Part shown: positions 30,138-38,881 of the stretch, one piece after another
How positions within the stretch are numbered: position 1 is the stretch's first letter
How the letters are laid out: each line of letters starts with the position of its first letter
From: Nocardioides insulae DSM 17944
GTDB taxonomy: Bacteria; Actinomycetota; Actinomycetes; Propionibacteriales; Nocardioidaceae
Assembly (NCBI RefSeq): GCF_000422825.1
Contig: NZ_AUGU01000015.1
Location: 130,909 to 194,908 of the forward strand
Reading direction: 5' to 3'
Length of the DNA: 64,000 bases
Program-made: the position numbers and the translations under genes
The notes under the pieces: model-generated
The model's database searches: none
The model's input: only the letters and a program-made list of their open reading frames with translations
Told to the model about the DNA's origin: nothing

Positions 30138-31540
30138 CCGGCCCACACCGGGATGACGCCGGTCACGAAGGCCACCGCCAGCATCACCAGCGACACCAGC
30201 CAGGCCCAGCCGAGGAGGGCGCGGATGTGCTTGCCGATCTCCACGCCGCCGAGTCCGACGAGCAGGTAGAACGAACCGGTCAGCGGGCTGATCGGGAAGC
30301 CGAGGGTCTCCTCGCCGATGATCGCCGCCTGGGAGATGTCGGCTGCGGATACTCCGGCGACCTCGCCGATGCCGATGAGGACCGGCAGGACCCCGAAGTA
30401 GAACGGGTCGGGTCCGAACACCAGGCTCATCGGCACGGCGAGTACGCCGACGATGAGTGGTAGCGCGGGGGCCGCGCCGCCGGGGAGGACGTCGGTGGCC
30501 GACTTCGCCATCGCCTCGATCATGCCGCTGCCCTCGAGGATCCCCAGGAAGACACCGGCGGCCAGCAGGGTGGTGGCCATCAGCATCGCGCCCTTGGCAT
30601 GGGCCTCGATCCGGTCGGTCTGAGCGTGCAGACCGGGGTAGTTCACCATCAACGCGATGACGACCGCGATCAGGAAGATGAGCTCCGGGGTCGTGACCGC
30701 GCTGATCAGGGCAGCGATGGCGAGCAGGGTCAGCAGGACGTTGAACCAGAACAGTCGCGGTCGGCGGAGTGCCCGGTCCTCCTCGCTGAGACTCAGCGTG
30801 GGGTCGGGGGAGGTGGCCGTCGCGGTGTCCGAGTGGCCGACCGGGGACCCGCCGAGCGCCGCCGTCCCACCGGAGGACACGGTCACCGTCTCGGTCGATG
30901 AGGCCAGTCGGCGGGTCTCCCTGCGGCCGAGGAACCAGGCGATGGCCAGGCAGGTCAGCATTCCGACGACCTGGGCGGGGATGAGCGGGACCCAGAGCTC
31001 GTTGGCGGGAACGCCGGAGGTGGTGGCCGCGCGCGCGGTGGGACCGCCCCACGGCAGGATGTTCATCACTCCCGCACCGAGGCCGACGCAGGTCGTCAGA
31101 GTCAGACGACTCATCCCCAGACGGTCGTAGAGAGGCAGCATCGCGGGGATGGTGATCAGGAAGGTGGTCGCGCCGGCGCCGTCGAGGTGGGCGGCCATCG
31201 CCAACATGGTGGTGGCCAGGCAGACGGTCACGGGTGCGTTGCCGGCGAAGGCGACGATGCGCCGGATGATCGGGTCGAACATCCCGGCATCCCGCATGAC
31301 CCCGAAGTACACGATCGCGAAGACGAACATGGCCACGGTGCCGACCACCCCGCCCAGCCCGCCGGCGACGTACTCGCCGATCTCGGTGGGGGAGAGGCCG
31401 GCCAGGAGCGCGGTCACGACTGGCACACCGGCGAGGGCGACGACGGCCGCGACCCGATTGGCGAGGAGGAGGGCGAGGATGACCGCGATGGTCACGAAGC
31501 CCATGAGCGACAACATGCGTTCGAGTGTGAGGGCGGTCAC
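30134..31540 (-). CDS. CitMHS-family citrate/tricarboxylate:cation symporter
   Basis: A 468-aa integral membrane carrier with about twelve hydrophobic helices. Family hallmarks include HLDGAGATTFLITIPAMLPLY and NILPWGGPTARAA in the first half and FGPDPFYFGVLPVL with FPISPLTGSFYLLVG in the second. CitMHS proteins take up citrate complexed with divalent metal. A hydrophilic Ser/Thr-rich loop of about 50 residues (about 205-255) separates the halves. The start is a GTG at 31540. It is first in the four-gene operon and divergent from the LysR gene. Confidence 0.92.
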   Translation of the reverse strand: MTALTLERMLSLMGFVTIAVILALLLANRVAAVVALAGVPVVTALLAGLSPTEIGEYVAGGLGGVVGTVAMFVFAIVYFGVMRDAGMFDPIIRRIVAFAGNAPVTVCLATTMLAMAAHLDGAGATTFLITIPAMLPLYDRLGMSRLTLTTCVGLGAGVMNILPWGGPTARAATTSGVPANELWVPLIPAQVVGMLTCLAIAWFLGRRETRRLASSTETVTVSSGGTAALGGSPVGHSDTATATSPDPTLSLSEEDRALRRPRLFWFNVLLTLLAIAALISAVTTPELIFLIAVVIALMVNYPGLHAQTDRIEAHAKGAMLMATTLLAAGVFLGILEGSGMIEAMAKSATDVLPGGAAPALPLIVGVLAVPMSLVFGPDPFYFGVLPVLIGIGEVAGVSAADISQAAIIGEETLGFPISPLTGSFYLLVGLGGVEIGKHIRALLGWAWLVSLVMLAVAFVTGVIPVWAG

Positions 31541-31581
31541 TTAGCGGCGTCCAACACCAGTTAGGGATAGATTGATGCGCT
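31541..31581. promoter_or_regulatory. Divergent control region of LysR gene and CitMHS operon
   Basis: Only 41 bp separate the two start codons, so both promoters must overlap or extend into the genes. TAGATT (31568-31573) lies 8 bases before the LysR GTG and is a likely -10. A GATAGAT heptamer (31567-31573) recurs just inside the LysR gene (31586-31592). These are candidate LysR half-sites; no complete T-N11-A site is certain. Confidence 0.5.
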
Positions 31582-32574
31582 GTGACGATAGATGTGGGAA
31601 TCAGGCACCTCCGGGTCGTCGTGGCAGTCGCTGATGCCGGTGGCTACACACCGGCGGCTCGGAGCCTCCACCTGGCCCAGTCGTCGTTGAGCCGCACGGT
31701 GCAGGAGGTCGAGCATCGTCTCGGGGTCCGGGTCTTCGAGCGGACGACGCGGCGGGTTCGACTGACTCGCGACGGCGAGGAGCTGGTCGCCGTGGCTCGC
31801 CGGGTCCTCGACGAGTTCGACGCCGCGCTGCGACACGTCGAGGGTTACCTGCAGGGAAGTCGAGGCGCGGTCTCGATCGCGGCGCTGCCCTCCCTGGCGG
31901 CCGTCCTGCTGCCGGAGGTGCTGGCGACCTTCCGGGGCGAGCGTCCGGATGTGAGCGTTCAGGTCCGTGACGGGCTCTCCCAAGAGGTGCTGGCCCTGGT
32001 GTCCAGTGGTGCCGTCGATCTCGCCGTGACCGTGACCGCGACAGTGCCCGACGGCCTCGCGGTCCAGCACATCGCGGTCGACCGCTTCTCCTGTCTCGTG
32101 CCCGATCAACATCGCTTCGTGGCTCAGGACGAGGTTCACTGGCACGAGTTGGCGGGTGAGGACTTCGTCGCCTTCGATGCGAGTTCGAGCATCAGGGCCT
32201 ACGTCGATCGGACGCTGAGGGATCTCGGGGTCGAACTCGGAGCGGTCACGGAGGCGCGGAACGTGGGTGCCGTCGCCGGGCTGGCCTCAGCGGGACTCGG
32301 GGTCACGGTGGCGCCGGGGCTGGTGGTGCCGATGATGTCCTTCGCCCCGCTGCACATCCGACCTCTGGTCTCACCCGTCGTCGAGCGGGACATCTGCGTC
32401 ATCCATGATCCGCGACGCCCCCTGAGCCGGGCGGCACTCGCTCTCCAGGAATTGCTCCTGGGTGCCGGCGGGCTCGCGCTGCGCCCGCCTCGCGATGTCA
32501 GGTGGGTGGAGCGCGCGGCCCGGCCCGGAACCGGTCGGGTCACTCCCCGAGGAGTCGCTCCAGGTCGGGGATGA
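31582..32574 (+). CDS. LysR family transcriptional regulator
   Basis: A 330-aa LysR regulator. The N-terminal winged HTH is GGYTPAARSLHLAQSSLSRT, and the periplasmic-binding-like co-inducer domain runs from about residue 92 (GAVSIAALPSLAAVLLPEVL). It is divergent from the CitMHS-AtuA-CocE operon, so it is the probable activator of that operon in response to its substrate (inference). The last 30 residues are basic and non-conserved and overlap the 3' end of the convergent TetR gene by 35 bp. Confidence 0.9.
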   Translation: MTIDVGIRHLRVVVAVADAGGYTPAARSLHLAQSSLSRTVQEVEHRLGVRVFERTTRRVRLTRDGEELVAVARRVLDEFDAALRHVEGYLQGSRGAVSIAALPSLAAVLLPEVLATFRGERPDVSVQVRDGLSQEVLALVSSGAVDLAVTVTATVPDGLAVQHIAVDRFSCLVPDQHRFVAQDEVHWHELAGEDFVAFDASSSIRAYVDRTLRDLGVELGAVTEARNVGAVAGLASAGLGVTVAPGLVVPMMSFAPLHIRPLVSPVVERDICVIHDPRRPLSRAALALQELLLGAGGLALRPPRDVRWVERAARPGTGRVTPRGVAPGRG

Positions 32575-33220
32575 GGTCCTCGAGTTCGCGGGTGGTGCGG
32601 AGGACGACGACCTCACGGGCCTCACCGTGGCGCGTGGACGGGGGTGAGGGTGTGCCGCCTCGCCACAGTCGCCCGGTGAGATCGAGCACCGCGTCCTCCA
32701 GGGCGGTCTCGGGATCTTTCGCAGCGCCCTGGAGCCAGCCGCGCAGCACGTGGTTGTGGGCGGTGACCACCGCATTGGCCAGGACCTCGGCGAGCAGGTC
32801 GTCGGGGTGGCCGAGCGTGTCGGTCCAGGCGCGGATGTGACGCTGGAAGAGGCGCTGGTAGCGGCGCTGGCCGGCGATCTCGGCATCGCGGAGCGAGCGA
32901 ACCGTGCGGGTGAGTCGATACCTCTCGCGAGCCAGGTCGCCCTCGTCGAGGTAGTGCCGCAGCACGATCCGGGCGGCCTCGTGCAGGGCGATCGCCGCCG
33001 TCATGGGGCCCGCAGCGACGAGGCGCCCGTCGACGGCGCCGAGGATCGCGTCGTGGTCGGGGAAGACCACCGACTCCTTGGTGGGGAAGTGGCGGAAGAA
33101 CGTCGTACGACCGACGCCGGCATGGCTTGCGATCTGGTCCACGGTGGTCTGTTCGAAACCCTGGCCCGCGAACAGGTCGAAGGCCGCTCGGACCAGTCGG
33201 TCGCGCGCACTGGCTGCCAT
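32540..33220 (-). CDS. TetR/AcrR family transcriptional regulator
   Basis: A 226-aa regulator with an N-terminal TetR HTH (FEQTTVDQIASHAGVGRTTFFRHF) and a helical ligand domain. It is divergent from an acyl-CoA dehydrogenase; the 111-bp gap holds a perfect palindrome at 33277-33289 that overlaps the dehydrogenase promoter. Repression of that gene relieved by an acyl-CoA is likely (inference). The ATG follows a GGAGGAG Shine-Dalgarno. Confidence 0.9.
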   Translation of the reverse strand: MAASARDRLVRAAFDLFAGQGFEQTTVDQIASHAGVGRTTFFRHFPTKESVVFPDHDAILGAVDGRLVAAGPMTAAIALHEAARIVLRHYLDEGDLARERYRLTRTVRSLRDAEIAGQRRYQRLFQRHIRAWTDTLGHPDDLLAEVLANAVVTAHNHVLRGWLQGAAKDPETALEDAVLDLTGRLWRGGTPSPPSTRHGEAREVVVLRTTRELEDLIPDLERLLGE

Positions 33221-33276
33221 GCGCTCCTCCTCGGGTAGGGGGTTGCGTCGGGATCGTTGGCTTGATCATCACCTAC

Positions 33277-33289
33277 GGTACTCAGTACC
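33277..33289. promoter_or_regulatory. Candidate TetR operator GGTACTCAGTACC
   Basis: A 13-base palindrome with 6-base arms, perfect except for the central base. A related half-site GAGTACC (33304-33310) lies on the other side of TAGGAT (33297-33302), a likely -10 for the acyl-CoA dehydrogenase gene. Binding would block RNA polymerase. Confidence 0.65.
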
Positions 33290-33331
33290 ATCAAGTTAGG
33301 ATTGAGTACCGCCGATGGAAGAAGGACGACG

Positions 33332-34501
33332 ATGACCGACTACCCGCTGTACGCGCTCTCCGAGGAGCACCAGGCGATCCGCGAGGCCGTGCGCGAGATC
33401 TGCGATGCCAAGGTGGCGCCGTACGCCGCGGAGGTCGACGAGGAGGCGCGCTACCCGCGGGAGGCCGCCAAGGCACTGCTCGACGGTGACTTCCACGCGC
33501 CGCATGTCGCCGAGGAGTACGGCGGCGCGGGGGCCGACGCGCTGGCCACCTGCCTGGTCATCGAGGAGATCGCTCGGGCGGACGTGTCGGCCTCGCTGAT
33601 CCCGGCGGTCAACAAGCTCGGCTCGCTGCCGCTGATCATCGGCGGCAGCGAGGAGCTGAAGCGGAAGTACCTCACCAAGTTGGCCGCCGGTGAGGGCGGC
33701 TTCTCCTACTGCCTCTCCGAGCCCGACGCCGGCTCGGACGCTGCCAACCAGAAGACCCGGGCCGTGCGCGACGGCGACTTCTACGTCCTCAACGGCGTGA
33801 AGCGGTGGATCACCAATGCGGGTGAGTCGGAGTTCTACACCGTGCTCGCAAGCACGGACCCGGAGAAGCGCTCGCGCGGCATCTCGGCGTTCATCGTGGA
33901 GAAGTCGGACGAGGGCGTCTCCTTCGGCGCCCCGGAGAAGAAGCTCGGCATCAAGGGCAGCCCCACCCGCGAGGTCTACTTCGACAACGTCCGCATCCCC
34001 GCCGACCGTCTGATCGGTGAGGAGGGACGGGGCTTCGAGTACGCCATGGCGACCCTCGACCACACCCGCGTCACCATCGCCGCTCAGGCCGTCGGCGTCG
34101 CCCAGGGCGCCCTCGACTACGCGATCGGCTACGTCAAGGAGCGCCAGCAGTTCGGCAAGGCGATCGCCGAGTTCCAGGGACTGCAGTTCATGCTCGCCGA
34201 CATGGGGATGAAGGTGGAGGCCGCCCGCCAGCTGACCTACGCCGCCGCCGGGCGCTCCGAGCGCGGCGACGCCGACCTCACCTTCTTCGGCGCCTCGGCC
34301 AAGTGCTTCGCCTCCGACGTCGCGATGGAGGTCACGACCAACGCGGTCCAGCTCCTCGGCGGCTACGGCTTCACCCGCGACTACCCGGTCGAGCGGATGA
34401 TGCGCGATGCCAAGATCACCCAGATCTACGAGGGCACCAACCAGGTGCAGCGCATCGTGATGGCGCGCCAGTTGCTGGCCGGGGTGCAGTCCGAGCTCTG
34501 A
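33332..34501 (+). CDS. Acyl-CoA dehydrogenase
   Basis: A 389-aa FAD enzyme of short/medium-chain acyl-CoA oxidation. Family marks are FSYCLSEPDAGSDAANQKT, the substrate/FAD region KRWITNAG, and QLLGGYGFTRDYPVERMMRDAKI. The catalytic base is the Glu in QIYEGTNQVQRI near residue 368. Length is complete. The ATG is preceded by GGAAGAAGGA. The divergent TetR gene and its palindrome suggest ligand-controlled expression. The exact acyl chain cannot be assigned. Confidence 0.93.
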   Translation: MTDYPLYALSEEHQAIREAVREICDAKVAPYAAEVDEEARYPREAAKALLDGDFHAPHVAEEYGGAGADALATCLVIEEIARADVSASLIPAVNKLGSLPLIIGGSEELKRKYLTKLAAGEGGFSYCLSEPDAGSDAANQKTRAVRDGDFYVLNGVKRWITNAGESEFYTVLASTDPEKRSRGISAFIVEKSDEGVSFGAPEKKLGIKGSPTREVYFDNVRIPADRLIGEEGRGFEYAMATLDHTRVTIAAQAVGVAQGALDYAIGYVKERQQFGKAIAEFQGLQFMLADMGMKVEAARQLTYAAAGRSERGDADLTFFGASAKCFASDVAMEVTTNAVQLLGGYGFTRDYPVERMMRDAKITQIYEGTNQVQRIVMARQLLAGVQSEL

Positions 34502-34577
34502 TCGACCCGGGCCGATCCGCTCGCCGCCGTTGGTGACGCGGACCCGCCTTGTCCTCTCGAGGTTGCAGACTGGTCGC

Positions 34578-35144
34578 ATGACCGACCTGGCGTGGAACCC
34601 TCAGCTCGTCGATCAGCTCGTCTGGCACTGGAACCACCAGGTGCGGGCACGGTTGGAGGGCCTCACCGACGAGGAGTACTTCTGGGAGCCCGCAGCGGAT
34701 TCCTGGAGCGTGCGGCCCCGCGGCACCGGCGTGGCACCGGTGCAGGCTGGGGCGGGGTCGATGACGATCGACTTCGCCTTCCCGCAGCCGGAGCCGGCGC
34801 CGTTCACGACCATCGCCTGGCGGCTCGGCCACGTGATCGTGGGCGTCCTCGCGATGCGCAGCGCCTCCCACTTCGGGCGGGAGCCGACCGACTACGACTC
34901 CTTCGAGTACGCCGGGACCGCCGCGGGTGCCCTCGTCCAGCTCGACGAGGAGTACGCGCGCTGGGTCGCCGGGGTGACCGCCCTGGGGGAGGAGGGATTG
35001 GCGCGGCCGTGTGGCCCCGCGGAGGGCCACTACGCGGAGGCGCCGATGGCGACCCTGGTGCTCCACATCCATCGTGAGCTGATCCACCACCTGGCCGAGG
35101 TCTGCCTGTTGCGCGACCTTCACGTCCACCTGCCGAGGCCGTAG
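34578..35144 (+). CDS. DinB family protein
   Basis: A 188-aa four-helix-bundle protein with the DinB pattern: QLVWHWNHQVRARLEGLTDEEYFW, RLGHVIVGVLAMR and VLHIHRELIHHLAEV. Its histidines probably bind a divalent metal. Family members include mycothiol- and bacillithiol-dependent transferases and many proteins of unknown role. The ATG lies 6 bases after CAGACT (34566-34571). The next gene starts 60 bp downstream on the same strand. Confidence 0.82.
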   Translation: MTDLAWNPQLVDQLVWHWNHQVRARLEGLTDEEYFWEPAADSWSVRPRGTGVAPVQAGAGSMTIDFAFPQPEPAPFTTIAWRLGHVIVGVLAMRSASHFGREPTDYDSFEYAGTAAGALVQLDEEYARWVAGVTALGEEGLARPCGPAEGHYAEAPMATLVLHIHRELIHHLAEVCLLRDLHVHLPRP

Positions 35145-35204
35145 GTGCCCGACAACCCCGTCCGCCTCGGCACCGCGGCAGGGTGCCGGAGTAGGTTGCC
35201 CGGC

Positions 35205-35960
35205 ATGGCTGAACTCATCGAGATCACGACCGCCGACGGCACCGCCGAGGCCTACCTCTCCCGGCCCGCGGGCGAGGGGGCCCGTCCGGGCGTGCTGTTC
35301 TTCATGGATGCGATCGGGCTGCGGCCGCGGATCGCCGAGATGGCCGACACGATCGCGTCGTGGGGCTACGTCGTGCTCGCCCCCAATCTGTTCTACCGCG
35401 ACGGGTCCATGGCCGACCTGGCCCCGGCCGGTGACCTGCGTGAGGCCGGCAACCGCGAGGCGTTCTTCGCCGGCGGGGTCCGGCAGCGGATCGCGCACCA
35501 CACCGCGGAACGCGCCGCAGCGGACGCGGAGGCCTACCTCGCCACGCTCGACGAGTACGCCGACCGGGGTGGCATCGGGGCGACCGGCTACTGCATGGGC
35601 GCCCGCCACGCGACCCGGCTCGCCGGTCAGTTCCCCGGCCGGGTCAGGTCGGTAGGCAGCTGGCACGGCGGTGGGCTGGTCACCGAGGACGCCGACAGCC
35701 CCCACCTGGCCATCGCGGGAGCCTCGGCCGAGTTCGCCTACGGCCACGCCGACGAGGATCCGTCGATGCCGCCCGCGGCGGTGGCCGCGCTCGGGGAGGC
35801 CCTGGCCGCGACCGGCCGCCCGTTCGTCAACGAGGTCTTCCCCCACGCGCCGCACGGCTACACGATGAGCGACACGTCCTCCTGGCAGGAGGCGGCCACC
35901 GAGCTGCACTTCGCACATCTGCGGGCGCTGTTCGAGCGCACCCTGAGCAGCGCATCCTGA
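35205..35960 (+). CDS. Dienelactone hydrolase family protein
   Basis: A 251-aa alpha/beta hydrolase. The catalytic triad is visible as Cys in ATGYCMGARHA, Asp in YGHADEDPSM and His in PHAPHGYTM. Classical members open dienelactone in chlorocatechol breakdown, but no such pathway is nearby, so the substrate is open. The ATG is 7 bases after TAGGTT (35192-35197), suggesting a leaderless mRNA. It ends at a 21-bp bidirectional terminator. Confidence 0.88.
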   Translation: MAELIEITTADGTAEAYLSRPAGEGARPGVLFFMDAIGLRPRIAEMADTIASWGYVVLAPNLFYRDGSMADLAPAGDLREAGNREAFFAGGVRQRIAHHTAERAAADAEAYLATLDEYADRGGIGATGYCMGARHATRLAGQFPGRVRSVGSWHGGGLVTEDADSPHLAIAGASAEFAYGHADEDPSMPPAAVAALGEALAATGRPFVNEVFPHAPHGYTMSDTSSWQEAATELHFAHLRALFERTLSSAS

Positions 35961-35964
35961 GCGC

Positions 35965-36014
35965 CGCCGGCTGCGTGCTCGGCCGGAGTGATTCGGCCGA
36001 GCACGCAGCCGGCG
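35965..36014. terminator. Bidirectional terminator hairpin
   Basis: A 21-bp perfect stem (35965-35985 with 35994-36014) and 8-base loop lie between the convergent dienelactone hydrolase and enoyl-CoA hydratase genes. There is no T-tract on either side. Confidence 0.85.
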
Positions 36015-36024
36015 TTCGGGCAGC

Positions 36025-36909
36025 TCAGGCGGGGAAGACCCGCGGAAGCTCGGCGGCCCGTCCGGTGAACACGGCCGGGCGCTTCTCCAGGAACGCGGCG
36101 ACGCCTTCCTTGCCGTCCCCGACCGAGGTGTGCCACATCGCCAGGGAGTCGGTGAGGTGCGCGTCGAGCGGCGAGGAGGCGGCCACGTTGCGCTGCAGCA
36201 TCTGCCGGGCGAGGCCGAGGGCGACCGGGGAGTGGCCGACCACGAACCGTCGGGCGAGCTCGTAGGCCGCGGGGAGGAGGTCCTCGGGTTCGTGCAGGCT
36301 CCTGACCAGCCGGCCCTCGTGGGCCTGCTCTGCGGTGAGGATGTCGGCCGTGTAGACCCACTCCAGCGCCTGCTGGAGACCGACCAGACGGGGCAGGAAG
36401 AAGCTCGAGCACGCCTCGGGGACGACGCCGAGACGGCCGAATACGAACCCGATCCGGGCCTTGGTCGAGGCCATCCGGATATCCATCGCCAGGGTCATGG
36501 TGGCGCCGATGCCGACGGCCGCCCCGTTGATCGCGGCGATGACCGGCTTGGGCAGCGCGTGGATCGCGAGGGTCACCTTGCCGCCGGTGTCGCGCACGCC
36601 GTCGGCGTACTCGGGGTGCTGGTCGGGGTCGGCGAGGTGGGCGCGCAGTTCCTCCGGTGTGGGGGAGAGCGACTCGTCGAGACCGAAGACGTTCCCCTCC
36701 GATCCGAGGTCCATCCCGGCGCAGAAGGCTCGGCCCGCTCCGGTCACGACGATCGCCTTGATCTCCTCGGCGTAGGCCCGCTCGGAGAAGAAGTCGAGCA
36801 GTTCGCCGGCCATCACCAGGTCGAAGGCGTTCAGCGAGTCGGGGCGGTCGAGGGTCAGGGTGGCGATGCCGTCCTCGTCGACGGACACGCTCAGGGTCTG
36901 GTAGGTCAT
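36025..36909 (-). CDS. Enoyl-CoA hydratase/isomerase family protein
   Basis: A 294-aa crotonase-fold protein. The oxyanion-hole stretches are AFCAGMDLGSEG and INGAAVGIGATM. Of the two catalytic glutamates of classical hydratases, the second is present (GVVPEACSS), but the position of the first (GGGCEL in the classical enzyme) reads GIGATM. It may therefore be an isomerase or have another crotonase activity. Its ATG overlaps the stop of the LCP gene (ATGA), an unusual pairing of fatty acid and wall functions. Confidence 0.88.
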   Translation of the reverse strand: MTYQTLSVSVDEDGIATLTLDRPDSLNAFDLVMAGELLDFFSERAYAEEIKAIVVTGAGRAFCAGMDLGSEGNVFGLDESLSPTPEELRAHLADPDQHPEYADGVRDTGGKVTLAIHALPKPVIAAINGAAVGIGATMTLAMDIRMASTKARIGFVFGRLGVVPEACSSFFLPRLVGLQQALEWVYTADILTAEQAHEGRLVRSLHEPEDLLPAAYELARRFVVGHSPVALGLARQMLQRNVAASSPLDAHLTDSLAMWHTSVGDGKEGVAAFLEKRPAVFTGRAAELPRVFPA

Positions 36910-38225
36910 CCGGTCACACTCTTCGGAAGGCCCGTGGGCGTGCACAGCCCAGCGGGGATGTCGTCGGTCTGGTCATTGATGATGTAGTCGAACATCTCGG
37001 CCGACCGCTCCTCGTCCCACTGCACGGACAGGTCCGAGATCGGTACACCGCAGGTCATGCCGCTGCTGCCGATCCGCGACATGGCCAGCGCCCACCGGCC
37101 GGCATCGATCGGGCCCATGCCCTTGCCGACCGCGAACGCGTCCGGCATCGCGTGCGCGAGGTTCCAGTAGCGGAACGGGTTGAGGAACGTGGACACGCTC
37201 AGCACCTCGTCGCCGATCGCGCCGACGACCTCGCGCTGGTGCTGGGCGCGGGTGATGTCGCCGTACTGTGGGTCGGTCTTGCGGGAGCGGGCGTAGCCGA
37301 GGGCGGTGGTGCCATCGACCTCCTGGCAGCCCTCCTCGATGTCCAGCCCGGCGTCCTTGTCCTTCATGTCGAAGGTCGGACACACGGTGATGCCGCCGAC
37401 CGCGTCGACCAGACCGACGACCCCGCCCATGCCGATCTCGACGTAGTCGTCGACCCGGATGCCGGTGTTCTGCTCGATCGTCTCGGTGAGCAGCTCCGGC
37501 CCGCCCCAGGCGAAGGCGGCGTTGATCTTGCTGGTGCCGTGCCCGGGAACATCGACCTGGCTGTCCCGCGGGATCGACATCAACAGGCTCTTCCCGCTGC
37601 CCACGTGCAGCAGCATGATCGTGTCGGTGCGGCTGCCACCGGCGTCGCCGGTGCTGAGTTCCTTGCGCTGCTCCTCGCTGAGCCCGGCGCGGGAGTCGGT
37701 GCCGACCATCAGGTAGGTGCGCCCCGGCTGGGACTCGGGTCGCTCGCCCTCCGGCTCGTAGTCGACCTTGGACACGTCGGACCAGGCCATGATCGGCACC
37801 ACGACCAGGAAGACCAGCCAGGCCACCAGCAGCACCACGATGACGCGGCGGATCGTCTTCCACGAGGGACGCCGGCGCCCGCCGCCACCGCCCTTGGACG
37901 GCGTGGGGGTGGGGGCGATCGGCGGCGGGGTCTCGTCGCGGGAGGAGGAGGCCGGCGCCGGCCGGGACTGCTGTGCCGCGGGTTGCGCGGCACGGTCGCC
38001 CGACTGCTGGCCCGACTGTGGGCTCGGCTGCCGGCCCGGCTGTTGCCCGGCGGATCCGGGCCGCTGCTGGGTCGGCATCATCCGGGTCTCATCGGGCCGC
38101 GGACGGCGGATCGGGCGGGTCTGGTCGCCGGTCCCGCCCTGATCGTCGCCCTGCCCCCTACCGGGGTAGAGCCAGTCGTAGTCCGGGTCGTCGGGGGTGT
38201 CGCCGCTGCGGGGCCGCTCAGCCAT
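36906..38225 (-). CDS. LytR-CpsA-Psr (LCP) family glycopolymer transferase
   Basis: A 439-aa membrane-anchored enzyme. Residues 1-115 are a disordered cytoplasmic region rich in Gln, Pro and Ser, followed by one transmembrane helix (VIVVLLVAWLVFLVVVPI, about 128-145). The extracytoplasmic LCP domain has YLMVGTDSRAG, GGSRTDTIMLLHV, the arginine-containing LLMSIPRDSQV and the late GYARSRKTD. LCP proteins transfer glycopolymers from lipid carriers onto peptidoglycan. The ATG lies 6 bases after TACTTT on the minus strand (38232-38237). Confidence 0.92.
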   Translation of the reverse strand: MAERPRSGDTPDDPDYDWLYPGRGQGDDQGGTGDQTRPIRRPRPDETRMMPTQQRPGSAGQQPGRQPSPQSGQQSGDRAAQPAAQQSRPAPASSSRDETPPPIAPTPTPSKGGGGGRRRPSWKTIRRVIVVLLVAWLVFLVVVPIMAWSDVSKVDYEPEGERPESQPGRTYLMVGTDSRAGLSEEQRKELSTGDAGGSRTDTIMLLHVGSGKSLLMSIPRDSQVDVPGHGTSKINAAFAWGGPELLTETIEQNTGIRVDDYVEIGMGGVVGLVDAVGGITVCPTFDMKDKDAGLDIEEGCQEVDGTTALGYARSRKTDPQYGDITRAQHQREVVGAIGDEVLSVSTFLNPFRYWNLAHAMPDAFAVGKGMGPIDAGRWALAMSRIGSSGMTCGVPISDLSVQWDEERSAEMFDYIINDQTDDIPAGLCTPTGLPKSVTG

Positions 38226-38354
38226 GGCACGAAAGTAGCCGCCGAGCCCGCACAGCGCCGAGTCGGCGCATCCATCCCGACTCGTGCCTCCGGACGGATG
38301 CCCGGGGGATGAACAGGGGATGGGGCGGGTCGGGGGAGTCGCTACGGTGCAGGC

Positions 38355-38879
38355 GTGAGTGAGCCTGTCGAGTCCGGTGGGGCGGTCCGGACGCCTGCGT
38401 ATTCCCGCGTCTCGCTGGCGGTGCCGATGCGCCTTCCGGAGGCGAACTTCTCCGGCAACGTGCACGGCGGCGAGGTGATCAAGCAGGCAGACAGCACCGC
38501 GGGTGCGGTGGCGCGGCGGCACTGCGGCAACCGAGTGGTCACGGCGTACGTCGACGACATCGTGTTCCTCCAGCCGGTCCGGGTCGGGGACATCCTGCAC
38601 ACCTCCAGCCAGGTCAACTGGGTCGGCCGCAGTTCGATGGAGGTCGGTGTGCGGATCGAGGCGGAGCCGATCGGGGAGCTGACCGGACGCCGGCACGTGG
38701 CGACGGCGTACTTCCTGATGGTCGCGGTGAACGAGGAGGGCCGGCCCGTGCCGGTCCCGGAGCTGGTCGTCGAGACGGCGGAGGACCAGCGGCGACAGCG
38801 GGAGGCGGAGATCCGACGTACCCACCGCCTCGCCCGCAAGGCGGAGATCGAGGCCGGGCGAGGGCCCACACCCGCCTGA
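38355..38879 (+). CDS. Acyl-CoA thioesterase (hotdog fold)
   Basis: A 174-aa single-hotdog thioesterase of the BFIT/YciA type: MRLPEANFSGNVHGGEVIKQADSTAGA holds the catalytic Asp and the helix, and a later strand reads VRVGDILHTSSQVNWVGRSSMEVGVR. It hydrolyses acyl-CoA to free acid and CoA. The C-terminal 30 residues are charged. The GTG at 38355 lies 6 bases after TACGGT (38343-38348). It is divergent from the LCP gene and ends at a hairpin. Confidence 0.88.
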   Translation: MSEPVESGGAVRTPAYSRVSLAVPMRLPEANFSGNVHGGEVIKQADSTAGAVARRHCGNRVVTAYVDDIVFLQPVRVGDILHTSSQVNWVGRSSMEVGVRIEAEPIGELTGRRHVATAYFLMVAVNEEGRPVPVPELVVETAEDQRRQREAEIRRTHRLARKAEIEAGRGPTPA

Positions 38880-38881
38880 TC

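Noticed and set aside
28776..31052. One 758-codon minus-strand frame as a fusion of an unknown N-terminal region with AtuA
   Set aside because: The upstream part lies over the CitMHS transporter in another frame. An ATG at 30137 with a 4-base overlap gives the normal AtuA length.
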